64,000 bases of DNA from Pelagibius litoralis (lineage in GTDB: Bacteria; Pseudomonadota; Alphaproteobacteria; Kiloniellales; DSM-21159): assembly GCA_029287455.1 (NCBI GenBank), contig JARFRB010000141.1:1-64000 (forward strand), in the 5' to 3' direction. The translations under genes and the position numbers were made by a program. Positions 38,352 to 48,333 of the stretch are shown here, in pieces. Under the pieces are notes generated by a model. The model was not told where the DNA came from. It did not search any database and worked only from the letters and a program-made list of their open reading frames with translations. Position 1 is the first letter of the stretch. Each line of letters begins with the position of its first letter.

Positions 38352-39131
38352 ATGGCCCAGGAATCCACGACTTCGGCAGGCACGACGCACTTTGGATACC
38401 GCGAGGTTCCGGAGGCGGAGAAAGCACCCATGGTGCGTGGGGTCTTCGGGTCGGTGGCCGACAACTACGACCTCATGAACGACCTGATGTCCGGCGGAAT
38501 TCATAGGCTGTGGAAGTCGGCCATGATCGATTGGCTGGCGCCGCGGCCGGGCCTGCGGCTTCTGGACGTGGCCGGGGGCACCGGCGATATCGCCTTCCGG
38601 GTTCTGGAGCGCTGCGGGGGCGACGCCAACATCACGATTCTCGATCTCACACCAGAGATGCTGGAAGTTGGCCGGGACCGCGCGATCGATGATGGCCTGA
38701 TGTCGCTCGAGGCGGCGACTCCCTTGCACTGGGTTTGCGGAGACGCCGAGCGCCTACCGCTTCCCGACCGCTCGGTCGAGGCCTACACCATCGCCTTCGG
38801 CCTGCGCAACGTGACCCGGATCGAGCAAGCGCTTTCAGAGGCCCGGCGGGTGTTGAAGCCCGGCGGACGCTTCCTCTGCCTGGAGTTCAGCCAGGTGGTG
38901 GTACCGCTATTCGACCGGCTCTACGACCTCTATTCCTTCCGGGTGCTGCCGGCGCTTGGGGCCATGGTCGCCAAGGACCGCGAGTCCTACCAGTACCTGG
39001 TGGAATCAATCCGCCGCTTCCCGCCGCAGGAAGAGCTTGCCGCGAAAATTTCGGCCGCCGGCCTCGATCAGGTCCGCTTCCGCAATCTCTCCGGCGGCAT
39101 CGCGGCCCTGCACTCGGCCTGGCGCACGTGA
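38352..39131 (+). CDS. ubiE: bifunctional ubiquinone/menaquinone C-methyltransferase
   Basis: 259-residue SAM methyltransferase for the C-methylation step of ubiquinone synthesis. Typical UbiE landmarks are [19 protein letters not shown] near the N-terminus, the SAM motif [29 protein letters not shown] and the C-terminal [14 protein letters not shown]. First gene of ubiE-ubiB-coaBC-dut. Confidence 0.96.
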   Translation: MAQESTTSAGTTHFGYREVPEAEKAPMVRGVFGSVADNYDLMNDLMSGGIHRLWKSAMIDWLAPRPGLRLLDVAGGTGDIAFRVLERCGGDANITILDLTPEMLEVGRDRAIDDGLMSLEAATPLHWVCGDAERLPLPDRSVEAYTIAFGLRNVTRIEQALSEARRVLKPGGRFLCLEFSQVVVPLFDRLYDLYSFRVLPALGAMVAKDRESYQYLVESIRRFPPQEELAAKISAAGLDQVRFRNLSGGIAALHSAWRT

Positions 39132-39165
39132 GGGGAGCAGCCGGGACCATGGCGTCGGCGCGCTG

Positions 39166-40740
39166 ATGTTTTCCACGCCTCTGCTCTTCCTGCGCCTCTT
39201 GGGCGTCGCCAGGGTCTTGGCCCGCCACGATGCGCTCGCGGTCTTGGAGGCCGCCCCCGTGCCGATACCTTTCGCAAGGGCGTTGCGCCGCTTGTTCCGG
39301 CCCCATCCGTTCAAGCGCGCCGCCCTGCCCGGCCGGCCCGGAGAGAAGCTGGCGCGCGCCCTGACCGATCTGGGCCCTAGCTTCATCAAGCTCGGCCAGT
39401 TCCTTTCCACCCGCGCGGATCTGGTCGGTGACGCGGTAGCGGCCGACCTGGCAGAGCTGCAGGACCGCCTGACACCCTTCCCGGCCGAAGAAGCACGGGC
39501 GACGATCGAGGCGGAGTTGGGCGATCCGGTCGAGAGCCTCTTCGAAAGCTTCGACAATTCCCCGGTCTCCGCGGCCTCCATCGCCCAAGTCCACTTCGCC
39601 GTCACCCGCCCGCTCGACGAGGGGGAGGAGGCGCGCGAGGTCGCCGTCAAGGTTCTGCGCCCGGGCATCGAAGCGGCGGTCGGCAAGGACCTGGAACTCT
39701 TCTACTGGCTCGCGGAGACTGCCGAGCGGGTGGAGCCCAAACTGCGCCGCCTGAAGCCGGTGGAGGTGGTGGCCCTCTTCGAACGCACCGTGCGGATTGA
39801 GATGGACTTACGCATGGAGGCCTCCGCCTGCGATGAGCTGGGCCAGAATTTCGCGGGCGACCCCACCTACCGGGTCCCCGACGTGGATTGGGAGCGCACA
39901 GGCCAGAGGGTGATGACTCAGACGCGCCTCTCGGGAATTCGCATGAGCGATCGGAAAGCGCTGGTGGAAGCGGGCCACGATTCTGGGACGATTCTGGCCA
40001 ACGCCGCTGCGATCTTCTTCAATCAGGTGTTCCGCGACGGCTTCTTCCACGGCGACCAGCATCCAGGCAACATGTTCGTCTGCGCCGATGGCGCGATCGG
40101 GGCGGTCGACTTCGGCATCATGGGGCGGCTCGACCGCAAGACCCGATTCTTCCTGGCGGACATGCTGATCGCGACCTTGGCGCGCGACTATGCCAAGCTC
40201 GCCCAAGTGCACGTGGCCGCGGGCTACCTGCCGCCCGACCAGCCAATCGATACCTTCGCCCAGGCCCTGCGCGCGGTGGGCGAACCGATCTTCGGGCGGC
40301 CTCTCGAACGCATTTCCTTCGCCCGTTTGCTTGGGCAATTGCTCAGAGTGACCGAATCCTTCGATATGCCCGTGCAGCCGCAGCTCGTGCTGTTGCAGAA
40401 GAACATGCTGATGGCCGAGGGCGTCAGCCGGCAGATTGACCCCAGCCTGAACATCTGGCTCTTGGCCGAGCCCTTGATCCTGCGATGGATGCACGAAAAC
40501 CGGGGACCCGCCGCGCGGGCCCGTCAGGCTGGTGAGGAGATCTCGGCGGCGGTGGAACGCTTGCCCGGGGTCTTATCGGCCCTGGAGAGCGTGATCGAGA
40601 AAGCGGCTTCGGAGGGGATCCCGGTCCATACGGAAAGCCTGGGGGCCGCCCTCGGTCGGCGACGGCGGCAGGGCTGGGGGTGGCCGATGGCCCTGGCCTG
40701 CGCGGCCTTGGCGCTTGCCCTTGTCGCGCTTGTGACTTGA
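39166..40740 (+). CDS. ubiB: UbiB family protein kinase-like ATPase for ubiquinone biosynthesis
   Basis: 524 residues. Kinase-like landmarks are the KxGQ motif (SFIKLGQFLSTRADL), the A-rich loop AASIAQVHFA, the VAVKVLRPGIE lysine, FHGDQHPGNMF and DFGIMGRLDRKTR. One or two hydrophobic helices at the very C-terminus (about 503-523) anchor it. UbiB is an atypical kinase/ATPase required for ubiquinone synthesis rather than a hydroxylase. 34 bases separate it from ubiE. ATG 39166 is the best start; longer in-frame extensions lie inside ubiE. Confidence 0.95.
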   Translation: MFSTPLLFLRLLGVARVLARHDALAVLEAAPVPIPFARALRRLFRPHPFKRAALPGRPGEKLARALTDLGPSFIKLGQFLSTRADLVGDAVAADLAELQDRLTPFPAEEARATIEAELGDPVESLFESFDNSPVSAASIAQVHFAVTRPLDEGEEAREVAVKVLRPGIEAAVGKDLELFYWLAETAERVEPKLRRLKPVEVVALFERTVRIEMDLRMEASACDELGQNFAGDPTYRVPDVDWERTGQRVMTQTRLSGIRMSDRKALVEAGHDSGTILANAAAIFFNQVFRDGFFHGDQHPGNMFVCADGAIGAVDFGIMGRLDRKTRFFLADMLIATLARDYAKLAQVHVAAGYLPPDQPIDTFAQALRAVGEPIFGRPLERISFARLLGQLLRVTESFDMPVQPQLVLLQKNMLMAEGVSRQIDPSLNIWLLAEPLILRWMHENRGPAARARQAGEEISAAVERLPGVLSALESVIEKAASEGIPVHTESLGAALGRRRRQGWGWPMALACAALALALVALVT

Positions 40741-40841
40741 GTGGGAGCTTTCCACCCACAGTCCCTCAACCAGGTTGAAGTCTTTGGATCTCCGCCTGTA
40801 GACTTATTCCCCAATCGAAAGCGTAAAATATCGGAACTTGT

Positions 40842-42047
40842 ATGTCGCTTTCCGACAAAAGGATCCTTCTCGTGGTCGCGGGTGGGATCGCCGCCTACAA
40901 ATCCTTGGAGCTGGTGCGGCGCCTCCGGGAACGGGGCGCATACGTGCGCTGCGTCTTGACAAACTCGGGCGCCGAGTTCGTCACACCCTTGGCCCTTTCG
41001 GCGCTTAGCGGCGACAAGGTCTATAGCGAGCTCTTCTCGCTCACCGACGAGGCCGAGATGGGGCACATTCAGCTCAGCCGCGAAGCGGATCTGCTGGTGA
41101 TTGCCCCCGCCACCGCCGATCTGCTGGCGCGGATGGCGGGCGGCCAGGCGAACGATCTGGCCACGACCGTCCTGCTCGCCACCGACAAGCCGGTCCTCGC
41201 GGCACCGGCGATGAACGTGCGCATGTGGCTGCACCCGGCCACCCAAGCCAATCTCGCGATCTTAAAGGAACGCGGCGTCGTCTTGCTCGGCCCGGAAGAC
41301 GGCGATATGGCCTGCGGCGAGTTTGGTCCCGGGCGCATGTCGGAACCGATGGAGATCCTGGCCGCCGTCGAGCGGCACTTCGCCAACGGGGGCGTCCTGG
41401 CCGGGCGCCGCGCCTTGGTGACCAGCGGCCCCACCTTAGAGGCGATCGACCCCGTGCGGTTCTTGAGCAACCATTCCTCGGGGCGGCAGGGCCATGCAAT
41501 TGCAGCGGCCCTCGCCGCGGCGGGTGCCCAGACGACCTTGGTGTCCGGCCCGGTCTCCCTCGACGATCCGCCCGGGGTCGAGGTCCAGCGTGTCAATTCA
41601 GCGGACGAGATGCTGGCCGCTTGTCAGGCGGCCTTGCCGGTGGACGTGGCCGTCTGCGCGGCGGCCGTGGCGGATTGGCGGCCGCGCCACTCGCTCGCGG
41701 GGAAGATCAAGAAGGGGGACGGACATGCGCCGGCCATCAAGCTGGTGGAGAATCCCGATATTCTCGCCACGCTCGCCGCTGCCGGACCGGCACGGCCCAC
41801 CTTAGTGATCGGCTTCGCGGCCGAAACCGAGAATGTTATCGAGCAGGCAAGCGCCAAACGCCTCAAGAAGGGCTGCGATTGGATCCTCGCCAATGACGTG
41901 GCACCCGGTACCGGCACCTTTGGCGGGGCGGAAAACCTGGTTCACGTGATCGATGCTCAGGGTGCGGAATCCTGGCCGCGCATGAGCAAGGCGGCGGTGG
42001 CGCAAAAACTCTCGTCGCGCATCGCGGAGGCGCTTGGCGCCGGTTAG
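40842..42047 (+). CDS. coaBC: bifunctional phosphopantothenoylcysteine decarboxylase/phosphopantothenate-cysteine ligase
   Basis: 401 residues. The CoaC flavoprotein half (about 1-185) starts [26 protein letters not shown], carries the active-site His in [18 protein letters not shown] and the catalytic Cys in [11 protein letters not shown]. The CoaB half includes [21 protein letters not shown] and AAVADWRP. Two steps of coenzyme A synthesis. ATG 40842 lies 101 bases after ubiB. Confidence 0.96.
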   Translation: MSLSDKRILLVVAGGIAAYKSLELVRRLRERGAYVRCVLTNSGAEFVTPLALSALSGDKVYSELFSLTDEAEMGHIQLSREADLLVIAPATADLLARMAGGQANDLATTVLLATDKPVLAAPAMNVRMWLHPATQANLAILKERGVVLLGPEDGDMACGEFGPGRMSEPMEILAAVERHFANGGVLAGRRALVTSGPTLEAIDPVRFLSNHSSGRQGHAIAAALAAAGAQTTLVSGPVSLDDPPGVEVQRVNSADEMLAACQAALPVDVAVCAAAVADWRPRHSLAGKIKKGDGHAPAIKLVENPDILATLAAAGPARPTLVIGFAAETENVIEQASAKRLKKGCDWILANDVAPGTGTFGGAENLVHVIDAQGAESWPRMSKAAVAQKLSSRIAEALGAG

Positions 42048-42088
42048 GGCGCCCTGTAGGGAGGGGATGCTGTAATGCTTCATGGGTT

Positions 42089-42610
42089 ATGACGAAAGAA
42101 ACCGGCGGCCCCGTGGCTTCGGATGAAGCTCAAGTTTCAGCGGTGAGCGTCAGCGTACGGCGGCTGGTCCATGGCGCGGATCTGGACCTGCCCGCCTATG
42201 GAAGCGAGCACGCAGCCGGGCTCGATTTGCTGGCTGCGGTGGAGGACTCGCTCACCTTGGAACCAGGAGCTTGGCGATTGGTGCCCACCGGCCTGGCGAT
42301 CGCTCTTCCGCCGGGGACGGAGGCGCAGGTGCGCCCGCGTTCGGGGCTGGCGCTCAAACATGGGATCTCCGTTCTGAACAGTCCGGGCACGATCGACGCG
42401 GACTACCGGGGTGAAGTGGGGGTGATCCTCATCAATCTGGGCCGCGAGCCCTACGTGATCGAGCGCGGCGCGAGGATCGCGCAGCTGGTGGTGGCGCCAT
42501 ACTATCAGGTTGCTTGGCGGCCCGTGGCCGTCCTGCCGGAGTCCGGTCGTGGCGAAGGGGGGTTCGGATCGACCGGTACCGGTGCCAAGTCTCCAACGCC
42601 TGTGCCATAA
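42089..42610 (+). CDS. dut: deoxyuridine 5'-triphosphate nucleotidohydrolase
   Basis: 173-residue trimeric dUTPase, limiting uracil misincorporation. The five motifs are in order: [38 protein letters not shown] with the catalytic Asp, RIAQLVVAP, and the C-terminal P-loop-like [11 protein letters not shown]. An N-terminal extension of about 20 residues is unconserved. Adjacent to coaBC, a very widespread pairing. Confidence 0.96.
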   Translation: MTKETGGPVASDEAQVSAVSVSVRRLVHGADLDLPAYGSEHAAGLDLLAAVEDSLTLEPGAWRLVPTGLAIALPPGTEAQVRPRSGLALKHGISVLNSPGTIDADYRGEVGVILINLGREPYVIERGARIAQLVVAPYYQVAWRPVAVLPESGRGEGGFGSTGTGAKSPTPVP

Positions 42611-42631
42611 GCTTTTGTTCGGAATAGTGCC

Positions 42632-43069
42632 ATGCTCCGTCTTTCCAAGAAGTTGCTGTTCGCGATCGAAGCAGTCGTCGATGTGGCGTACAACGCGGGA
42701 CCCGTCCCCGTGCGTTCGACCGATATCTCCCGCCGTCAGGGAATCCCGCGCCGCTATCTGGAGCAGGTGCTGCAGCAACTCGTGCATCATGGCGTGCTTT
42801 CCGGGCAGCGCGGACCGAGGGGCGGCTACACCCTCGCCCGGGAGAGCACGAAGATCAGCGTCGGCGAGATCGTCCGCATCGTGCGCGGGCTGGAAGGTGC
42901 GGTGGATCCAGCCAGCGAACTTGAGGGCTCGGATATCGGGCTCAAGGTCGTGCGCCCGGTCTGGACGGAGATTCAGAGCGAAATGATGGAAAGGCTGGAC
43001 GCCTTGACGATCGCCGAACTTTGCAGGCGGGCCAATGCCCTTGGCATTGGGACGCCGCGCACACCCTAG
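42632..43069 (+). CDS. Rrf2 family transcriptional regulator without iron-sulfur cysteines
   Basis: 145 residues. The winged helix of the Rrf2 family is clear: LLFAIEAVVDVAYN, STDISRRQGIPRRYLEQVLQQLVHHGVLSGQRGPRGGYTLARE. The cluster-binding region between about 88 and 110, where IscR has three cysteines, contains none; the only cysteine is in the last helix (ELCRRAN). It is therefore unlikely to bind a cluster in the IscR way. 21 bases after dut, so possibly part of that transcript. Target genes unknown. Confidence 0.88.
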   Translation: MLRLSKKLLFAIEAVVDVAYNAGPVPVRSTDISRRQGIPRRYLEQVLQQLVHHGVLSGQRGPRGGYTLARESTKISVGEIVRIVRGLEGAVDPASELEGSDIGLKVVRPVWTEIQSEMMERLDALTIAELCRRANALGIGTPRTP

Positions 43070-43131
43070 AGCGCTTCCTTTCCAACGCCGACGGGCCCAA
43101 CGCCGACGGGTGGTGGAGAGGCGGCGGGAAA

Positions 43132-43824
43132 TTACGCGGCGGGCTGGTCCAAGGCGTAGCCCGCGGAGCGAACGGTGCGGATGAGGTCCGGCTCATCGGG
43201 CATATTGAGGGCCTTGCGCAAGCGGCGGATGTGGACATCGACCGTGCGCGGCTCCACGTAAACGTCCCGGCCCCAGACCGCGTCCAGCAACTGCTCGCGG
43301 CTAAACACCCGCCCGGGGTGCTGCAGCAAATGACGCAGCAGCCGGAACTCGGTCGGCCCAAGATGCACGTCGCGCGGCCCGCGCCGCACCCGGTGGGCGG
43401 CCAGGTCCATGGAGACGGAGTCGAACTCCAGCGTCTCGCTGCTAAGAGCCGGCTGGGCGCGGCGCAAAACCGCCCGAATCCGGGCAACCAGCTCCGCGGG
43501 CGAAAAGGGCTTCGTGATGTAGTCGTCGGCACCGCTGTCGAGGCCGCGCACCTTGTCCGTTTCCTCACCGCGTGCCGTCAGCAAGATGATCGGCACCTGG
43601 CGGGTTTGCTGGGCGCGCCGAAGCTGGCGGCAGACCTCCAAGCCGCTCATCAGCGGCAACATCCAATCCAGCAAGACGAGATCGGGCCGCTCTTCCTTAG
43701 CCAGCATCAGCGCTTCTTCGCCATCGCGCGCATCGACCAGGCGGAACCCTTCGCGTTCCAGATTGTATCGCAGGAGGGTAACCAGCGCCGCTTCGTCCTC
43801 CACAAGAAGGATCAAGGGTTTCAT
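43132..43824 (-). CDS. phoB: phosphate regulon response regulator PhoB
   Basis: 230 residues: receiver domain with D53 (LLDWMLPLMSG) and the K in ITKPFSPAEL, and an OmpR-type winged helix (DVHLGPTEFRLLRHLLQHPG, VDVHIRRLRKAL). It completes the minus-strand block phoR-pstSCAB-phoU-phoB and should bind the PHO boxes upstream of pstS. Last gene in the block, 38 bases after phoU. It converges with the Rrf2 gene; the 62-base gap contains a 15-bp direct repeat but no clear terminator. Confidence 0.96.
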   Translation of the reverse strand: MKPLILLVEDEAALVTLLRYNLEREGFRLVDARDGEEALMLAKEERPDLVLLDWMLPLMSGLEVCRQLRRAQQTRQVPIILLTARGEETDKVRGLDSGADDYITKPFSPAELVARIRAVLRRAQPALSSETLEFDSVSMDLAAHRVRRGPRDVHLGPTEFRLLRHLLQHPGRVFSREQLLDAVWGRDVYVEPRTVDVHIRRLRKALNMPDEPDLIRTVRSAGYALDQPAA

Positions 43825-43862
43825 CGTGACTTAACCTGCATTCTCTCGCTTCACCTCGCCTG

Positions 43863-44615
43863 TTAACCGCCGTTCGCCGGGGCCTCTTCCGCGTTCGGCT
43901 TTGGCTCCATCACCGCGTAGCTCGTCGTATCGCCCTTGGGCCGGCCGCCTTCGATCTGAACGCCTTTGACCAGGAAGTGCACCAACTCTGCGATGTTCGT
44001 GGCATGGTCGCCAATACGCTCGATATTCTTGGCGATGAAAAGGATATGGGTGCAGGGCGTAATATTCCGGGGGTCCTCCATCATGTAGGTGAGCGTCTCG
44101 CGGAACAAGCTCGTGTACATCTCGTCCACTTCGCCGTCGCTATGCCAAACATCCAGCGCCATCTCGGCGTCCTGGGCGATATAGGCATCAAGCACGCGCT
44201 TGATATTGGCCTGCACCAGGCGCGCCATGCGCGGGATCGAAGAGGCCGGCTGCACCGGAGGCACCTGGTTAAGCGCCATGGAGCGCTTGGCCACGTTGGC
44301 CGCGTAGTCGCCGATGCGCTCCAAGTCGCTAGAAATCCGCAAGGCGCTGACCACGGCGCGCAAATCGTTGGCCATGGGCTGGCGCAGCGCCAGCATCTGG
44401 ACCGCCTGCTCGTTGATCTTTTGCTCCAGCAAATCGATCTCGCCGTCGGATTTGACGACCCGGCTGGCGAGCTCGCTGTCCCGGCGCGAAAGCGCCTGTA
44501 TCGCTGTCGCCAGCAGGGATTCGGCAATCCCGCCCATGCGTACGATCGTCTGGTTGAGCTCTTCGAGTTCGGTGTCGAACGACCGAACTATGTGTTCGCC
44601 CTGAGACGTTGACAT
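43863..44615 (-). CDS. phoU: phosphate signalling complex protein PhoU
   Basis: 250 residues made of two PhoU helical repeats with the metal-binding motif repeated: SDLERIGDYAANVAKRS and KNIERIGDHATNIAELV. PhoU links the PstSCAB transporter to PhoR and holds the kinase in its off state when phosphate is sufficient. The N-terminus MSTSQGEHIVRSFDTELEEL is typical of alphaproteobacteria. It lies 68 bases after pstB. Confidence 0.96.
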   Translation of the reverse strand: MSTSQGEHIVRSFDTELEELNQTIVRMGGIAESLLATAIQALSRRDSELASRVVKSDGEIDLLEQKINEQAVQMLALRQPMANDLRAVVSALRISSDLERIGDYAANVAKRSMALNQVPPVQPASSIPRMARLVQANIKRVLDAYIAQDAEMALDVWHSDGEVDEMYTSLFRETLTYMMEDPRNITPCTHILFIAKNIERIGDHATNIAELVHFLVKGVQIEGGRPKGDTTSYAVMEPKPNAEEAPANGG

Positions 44616-44683
44616 GATCGTTGCTCCCGCCGATTGAACACGCGGCGTCCTCTATTCTCTATAACTCGTCTTCCTGGGCCAGC

Positions 44684-45481
44684 TTAGCCGAAGCGGCCCG
44701 TGATGTATCCTTGCGTGCGCTCGTCCCGCGGATTGGTGAAGAGCTCTTGCGTATCCCCCCACTCCACCAAGGTCCCAAGATGGAAGAACGCGGTCTTCTG
44801 CGAGACACGCGCGGCCTGCTGCATCGAGTGGGTCACAATGACGATGGTGAAGTTCTGCCGCAGCTCGTCAATCAACTCCTCGATCTTGGCCGTTGCGATC
44901 GGGTCAAGAGCGGAGCAGGGCTCATCCATCAGAATGACCTCCGGGTTGACCGCGATGGCCCGCGCTATGCAGAGGCGCTGCTGCTGTCCGCCCGATAGGC
45001 CGGTGCCCGGCTTTTCCAGACGGTCCTTCACTTCCTCCCAAAGACCCGCGCGAGAGAGGCTGCTTTCGACGATTTCGTCCATCTCGGACTTGCCGGCGCC
45101 GATTCCATGAATTCGCGGGCCATAGGCGATGTTGTCGTAAACCGATTTCGGGAAGGGGTTGGGCTTCTGGAACACCATGCCGACCCGCGCGCGCAGCTGC
45201 ACCACGTCCAGGGATTTGTCGTAGATGTCTTCGCCGTCGAGGGTGATCTGTCCGGTCACCCGACAACCCTCGATCACGTCATTCATGCGGTTGAGACAGC
45301 GCAGGAAGGTTGACTTGCCGCAGCCGGACGGGCCGATCAGCGAGGTGACCTCGTTGCTTCCAATGTCGAGATCCACATGCTTCAGGGCATGCGCCTCGCC
45401 GTAATAGACGTTCACGTCACGCGCGACGACCTTGTGAAGATCGTGCGCGATTTGAGCTTCCTGAACTTCCACGGCCGACAT
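44684..45481 (-). CDS. pstB: phosphate ABC transporter ATP-binding protein PstB
   Basis: 265 residues. Walker [29 protein letters not shown] (PstB-specific), signature [14 protein letters not shown], Walker [14 protein letters not shown] and the switch VTHSMQQA. Energises high-affinity phosphate import through PstC/PstA. Nine bases after pstA. Confidence 0.97.
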   Translation of the reverse strand: MSAVEVQEAQIAHDLHKVVARDVNVYYGEAHALKHVDLDIGSNEVTSLIGPSGCGKSTFLRCLNRMNDVIEGCRVTGQITLDGEDIYDKSLDVVQLRARVGMVFQKPNPFPKSVYDNIAYGPRIHGIGAGKSEMDEIVESSLSRAGLWEEVKDRLEKPGTGLSGGQQQRLCIARAIAVNPEVILMDEPCSALDPIATAKIEELIDELRQNFTIVIVTHSMQQAARVSQKTAFFHLGTLVEWGDTQELFTNPRDERTQGYITGRFG

Positions 45482-45490
45482 GCTGCCCTC

Positions 45491-46795
45491 CTACCAACGC
45501 CGTTCGAAACGCTTGCGCAGCAGCACCGCGACCGCGTTCATAAAAATGAGGAACGTGAGCAAAACCATGATCGCGGCGCTTGTCTTGGCCACGAAGGCGC
45601 GCTCGGGCGCATCCGCCCAAAGGTAAATCTGCACCGGCAGCACCGTCGCCGGATCTGTGAAGCCGCCCGGAATGTCCACGATGAAGGCGACCATGCCAAT
45701 CATCAGCAGCGGCGCGGTCTCGCCCAGGGCTTGCGCCATGCCGATGATCGTGCCCGTCAAGATGCCGGGCATCGCCAGCGGCAGCACGTGATGGGTCACC
45801 GTCTGCAGGCGCGATGCGCCCACACCCAGGGCCGCCTCACGGATCGAGGGGGGCACCGCCTTCAGGGCGGCGCGCGCCGCGATGATGATCGTCGGCAGCG
45901 TCATCAGTGCCAGGACCATGCCCCCGACCAAGGGCGCGGAGCGCGGCATCCCGAGAAAATTCAAGAACACCGCCAGGCCCAGGAGGCCGAAGACGATGGA
46001 CGGCACGGCGGCCAGGTTGTTGATGTTGACCTCGATCAGATCCGTCAAACGGTTCTTCGGCGCGAACTCCTCCAAGTAGACCGCCGCCAGCACGCCGATG
46101 GGGAAACTAAGAAGCAAGGTAATGGTCAGTGTCAGGAACGAGCCGACGGCCGCACCCCAGATACCCGCCTGCTCCGGCTCGCGGCTGTCGCCGGTGGTGA
46201 AGAAGGTCGTATTGAACCGGACATCGACCTGCCCATCCGCTTCGAGCGCGTCGATCCAGGCGATTTCCTGATCCTTGACCCGGCGGTCCGCCTCTGCGAG
46301 GTCCCGGGAGATATGGCCTTTCACGAAGGTGTCGAAGTCGTCGGAAGACTTAAAGGCAACCTCCCGGGTGGTCCCGATCAGGCCAGGGTCCGCCAGCACC
46401 ATATCCCTAAGCTCGATCCCCGCGCTGTTGCCGATCAGGCCGCGCAGGCTGCGCCGCTCCCGGCGCTCCGTCACGTCCGGAAATTGTGCGTAGAGCGCGT
46501 CGTTGACGAGGCCTTGATAGTTGAAGGCGGCCAGCTTCGCCGGGTCGCGGGTCCCGTCGGGATCGATCTTCGCGGCGTCGAAGTTGATCTCCAACTCCAC
46601 GTAAGTCTGGACGAAGGCCGAATAGCCCTTCGAGACGATCGACACCAACAGCAGGCCAAGCATGGCGACCGCGATAAAGATCGCGGTCAGTCCATAGGCG
46701 CGGAATCTCCGCTCGGCGGCATAGCGCCTGGCAACCCTCTTGCCCGAAAGATCCGGACGGCGGATTTCGGTGATGGGTGCGGCGACTTCAGTCAT
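45491..46795 (-). CDS. pstA: phosphate ABC transporter permease PstA
   Basis: 434 residues, longer than E. coli PstA (about 296): a membrane helix near residues 30-50 is followed by a roughly 150-residue periplasmic insertion before the permease core. The core carries the EAA-type loop REAALGVGASRLQTVTHHVLPLAMPGILTG and ALGETAPLLMIGM. The enlarged N-terminal part is known in alphaproteobacterial PstA. ATG 46795 overlaps the pstC end by 8 bases with GAGAGAAAT upstream; an alternative start at 46822 would overlap more. Confidence 0.93.
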   Translation of the reverse strand: MTEVAAPITEIRRPDLSGKRVARRYAAERRFRAYGLTAIFIAVAMLGLLLVSIVSKGYSAFVQTYVELEINFDAAKIDPDGTRDPAKLAAFNYQGLVNDALYAQFPDVTERRERRSLRGLIGNSAGIELRDMVLADPGLIGTTREVAFKSSDDFDTFVKGHISRDLAEADRRVKDQEIAWIDALEADGQVDVRFNTTFFTTGDSREPEQAGIWGAAVGSFLTLTITLLLSFPIGVLAAVYLEEFAPKNRLTDLIEVNINNLAAVPSIVFGLLGLAVFLNFLGMPRSAPLVGGMVLALMTLPTIIIAARAALKAVPPSIREAALGVGASRLQTVTHHVLPLAMPGILTGTIIGMAQALGETAPLLMIGMVAFIVDIPGGFTDPATVLPVQIYLWADAPERAFVAKTSAAIMVLLTFLIFMNAVAVLLRKRFERRW

Positions 46796-48170
46796 ATTTC
46801 TCTCGGTACTTCCGGACGACATTGAGGGCCACCACGTTCAAAGCCAAAGTGGTTGCGAAAAGCACCAAGCCCAAAGCGAAGGCGGCGAGCGTCTTGGCGC
46901 TGTCGAATTCCTGATCCCCGACGAGCAGGGTGACGATTTGCACCGTCACTGTCGTCACCGCCTCGAAGGGATTGGCCGTTAGGTTCGCCGCCAGGCCCGC
47001 CGCCATCACCACGATCATGGTTTCGCCGATGGCGCGGCTGACCGCGAGAAGCACCGCGCCGACGATGCCCGGCAAAGCAGCCGGCACGATGACTTGGCGG
47101 ATGGTTTCGGACTTGGTCGCCCCCAAAGCGTAGGCGCCATCGCGCAGGGTCTGGGGGACCGCGTTCATGACGTCGTCGGACAAGGAGGAGACGAAGGGGA
47201 TGATCATGATGCCCATCACCACGCCCGCGGCCAAGGCCGATTCGCTGGACACGGTCAGGCCCAAGGCCTCGCCGCTGTTGCGGAAGAAGGGTGCCACGGT
47301 CAAGGCGGCGAAGAAGCCGTAGACCACGGTCGGCACGCCGGCCAGGATCTCCAGCGCCGGCTTCGCCAAGGCCCTTAGGCGCGGGCCGGCGTATTCGGAC
47401 ATATAGATAGCGGAGCACAAGCCCACCGGGACCGCAACACATATGGCGATGACGGTGATCAGCAAGGTGCCCGCGAAGAGCGGTATGGCGCCGAAGGCCC
47501 CGGATGCGCCCACCTGGTCGGCGCGCAGCGCGGTCTGCGGGGACCATTTGGTACCGAACAGGAATTCGAAAAAAGGCACCTTTTCAAAGAAGCGTCCGGT
47601 CTCGAACAGCAGCGAGAAGATGATGCCGAGCGTGGTGAGGATCGCGATCGTCGAGGCCAGGATCATGATGCCGGAGGCGATCATCTCGACACCGTTGCGC
47701 GCCCTGTGATCGACGGAGATGCGCCGCCAGGCCCAAGCCGCGCCGGCGAGCAAGAGGGCCAAGACCGCGACGGTCATGCCAAGGCGCCCGGCCCCGCGCA
47801 CCGACGCATAACCATCGGCGGCGGCCTGCAGCGAAGCATCGATCTCGCGGCTGACGATGTTGCCGAGCGCGAGGCTCTTGATGTCGCCCACCAGCAGCCT
47901 GAGAGCGTTGGGATCTTGAGATTGGACCTCCGCCGGCAAGCGCGAGATCAGCACCTGCTCGGCGATGATGGGCTCGACGATGAGCCAGAGGACAAAGAGC
48001 ACAATGGCCGGCAGCAATGCACAAAGGGCGACATAAAAACCATGGTAGCTCGGCAGGGAATGAAGCCTGCGGGCATCGCCCCCGGCTGCGCTGACGGCTT
48101 GTCGTTGGCCGAGCCAGTACCCAATCACCGTCAGCACGACCATGATCAGGCAAAGTAGGATCAAGTTCAT
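46788..48170 (-). CDS. pstC: phosphate ABC transporter permease PstC
   Basis: 460 residues, also with an enlarged N-terminal half containing several helices and a periplasmic loop (about 70-150). The permease core includes FLFGTKWSP, VPVGLCSAIYMSEYAGPRLRALAKPALEILAGVPTVVYGFFA and YALGATKSETIRQVIVPAALPGIVG. ATG 48170 begins MNLILLCLIMVVLTVIGYWLG; upstream codons are unconserved. Overlaps pstA. Separated from pstS by a 163-base gap with a stem-loop. Confidence 0.94.
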   Translation of the reverse strand: MNLILLCLIMVVLTVIGYWLGQRQAVSAAGGDARRLHSLPSYHGFYVALCALLPAIVLFVLWLIVEPIIAEQVLISRLPAEVQSQDPNALRLLVGDIKSLALGNIVSREIDASLQAAADGYASVRGAGRLGMTVAVLALLLAGAAWAWRRISVDHRARNGVEMIASGIMILASTIAILTTLGIIFSLLFETGRFFEKVPFFEFLFGTKWSPQTALRADQVGASGAFGAIPLFAGTLLITVIAICVAVPVGLCSAIYMSEYAGPRLRALAKPALEILAGVPTVVYGFFAALTVAPFFRNSGEALGLTVSSESALAAGVVMGIMIIPFVSSLSDDVMNAVPQTLRDGAYALGATKSETIRQVIVPAALPGIVGAVLLAVSRAIGETMIVVMAAGLAANLTANPFEAVTTVTVQIVTLLVGDQEFDSAKTLAAFALGLVLFATTLALNVVALNVVRKYREKYD

Positions 48171-48277
48171 CTCTCTGCGCCCCAGCGAGATCCGGAAGAA
48201 GGAAAACTCTCTTCGCCGATGGCCCTCCCCGTGGGAAGCCAAACTCAGCCGCGCCAGCGGCCGTATCGCCTAGAAAC

Positions 48278-48326
48278 TTCGGCTCCCGCGGCCCATGCGG
48301 GGTGCTTGGACCGCGGGTAAACCGAA
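48278..48326 (-). promoter_or_regulatory. stem-loop in the pstS-pstC intergenic region
   Basis: A perfect 7-bp stem, CCCGCGG (48285-48291) with CCGCGGG (48311-48317), is extended by TTCGG/CCGAA beyond a small internal loop. It lies directly after the pstS stop on its transcript. No long U-run follows, so partial termination or 3'-end protection of pstS mRNA is more likely than full termination. Confidence 0.5.
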
Positions 48327-48333
48327 AAGCGAA

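Noticed and set aside
43083-43113. 15-bp direct repeat between the Rrf2 gene and phoB
   Set aside because: Two copies of AACGCCGACGGG separated by 3 bases in a convergent gap; too short and with no associated function visible.
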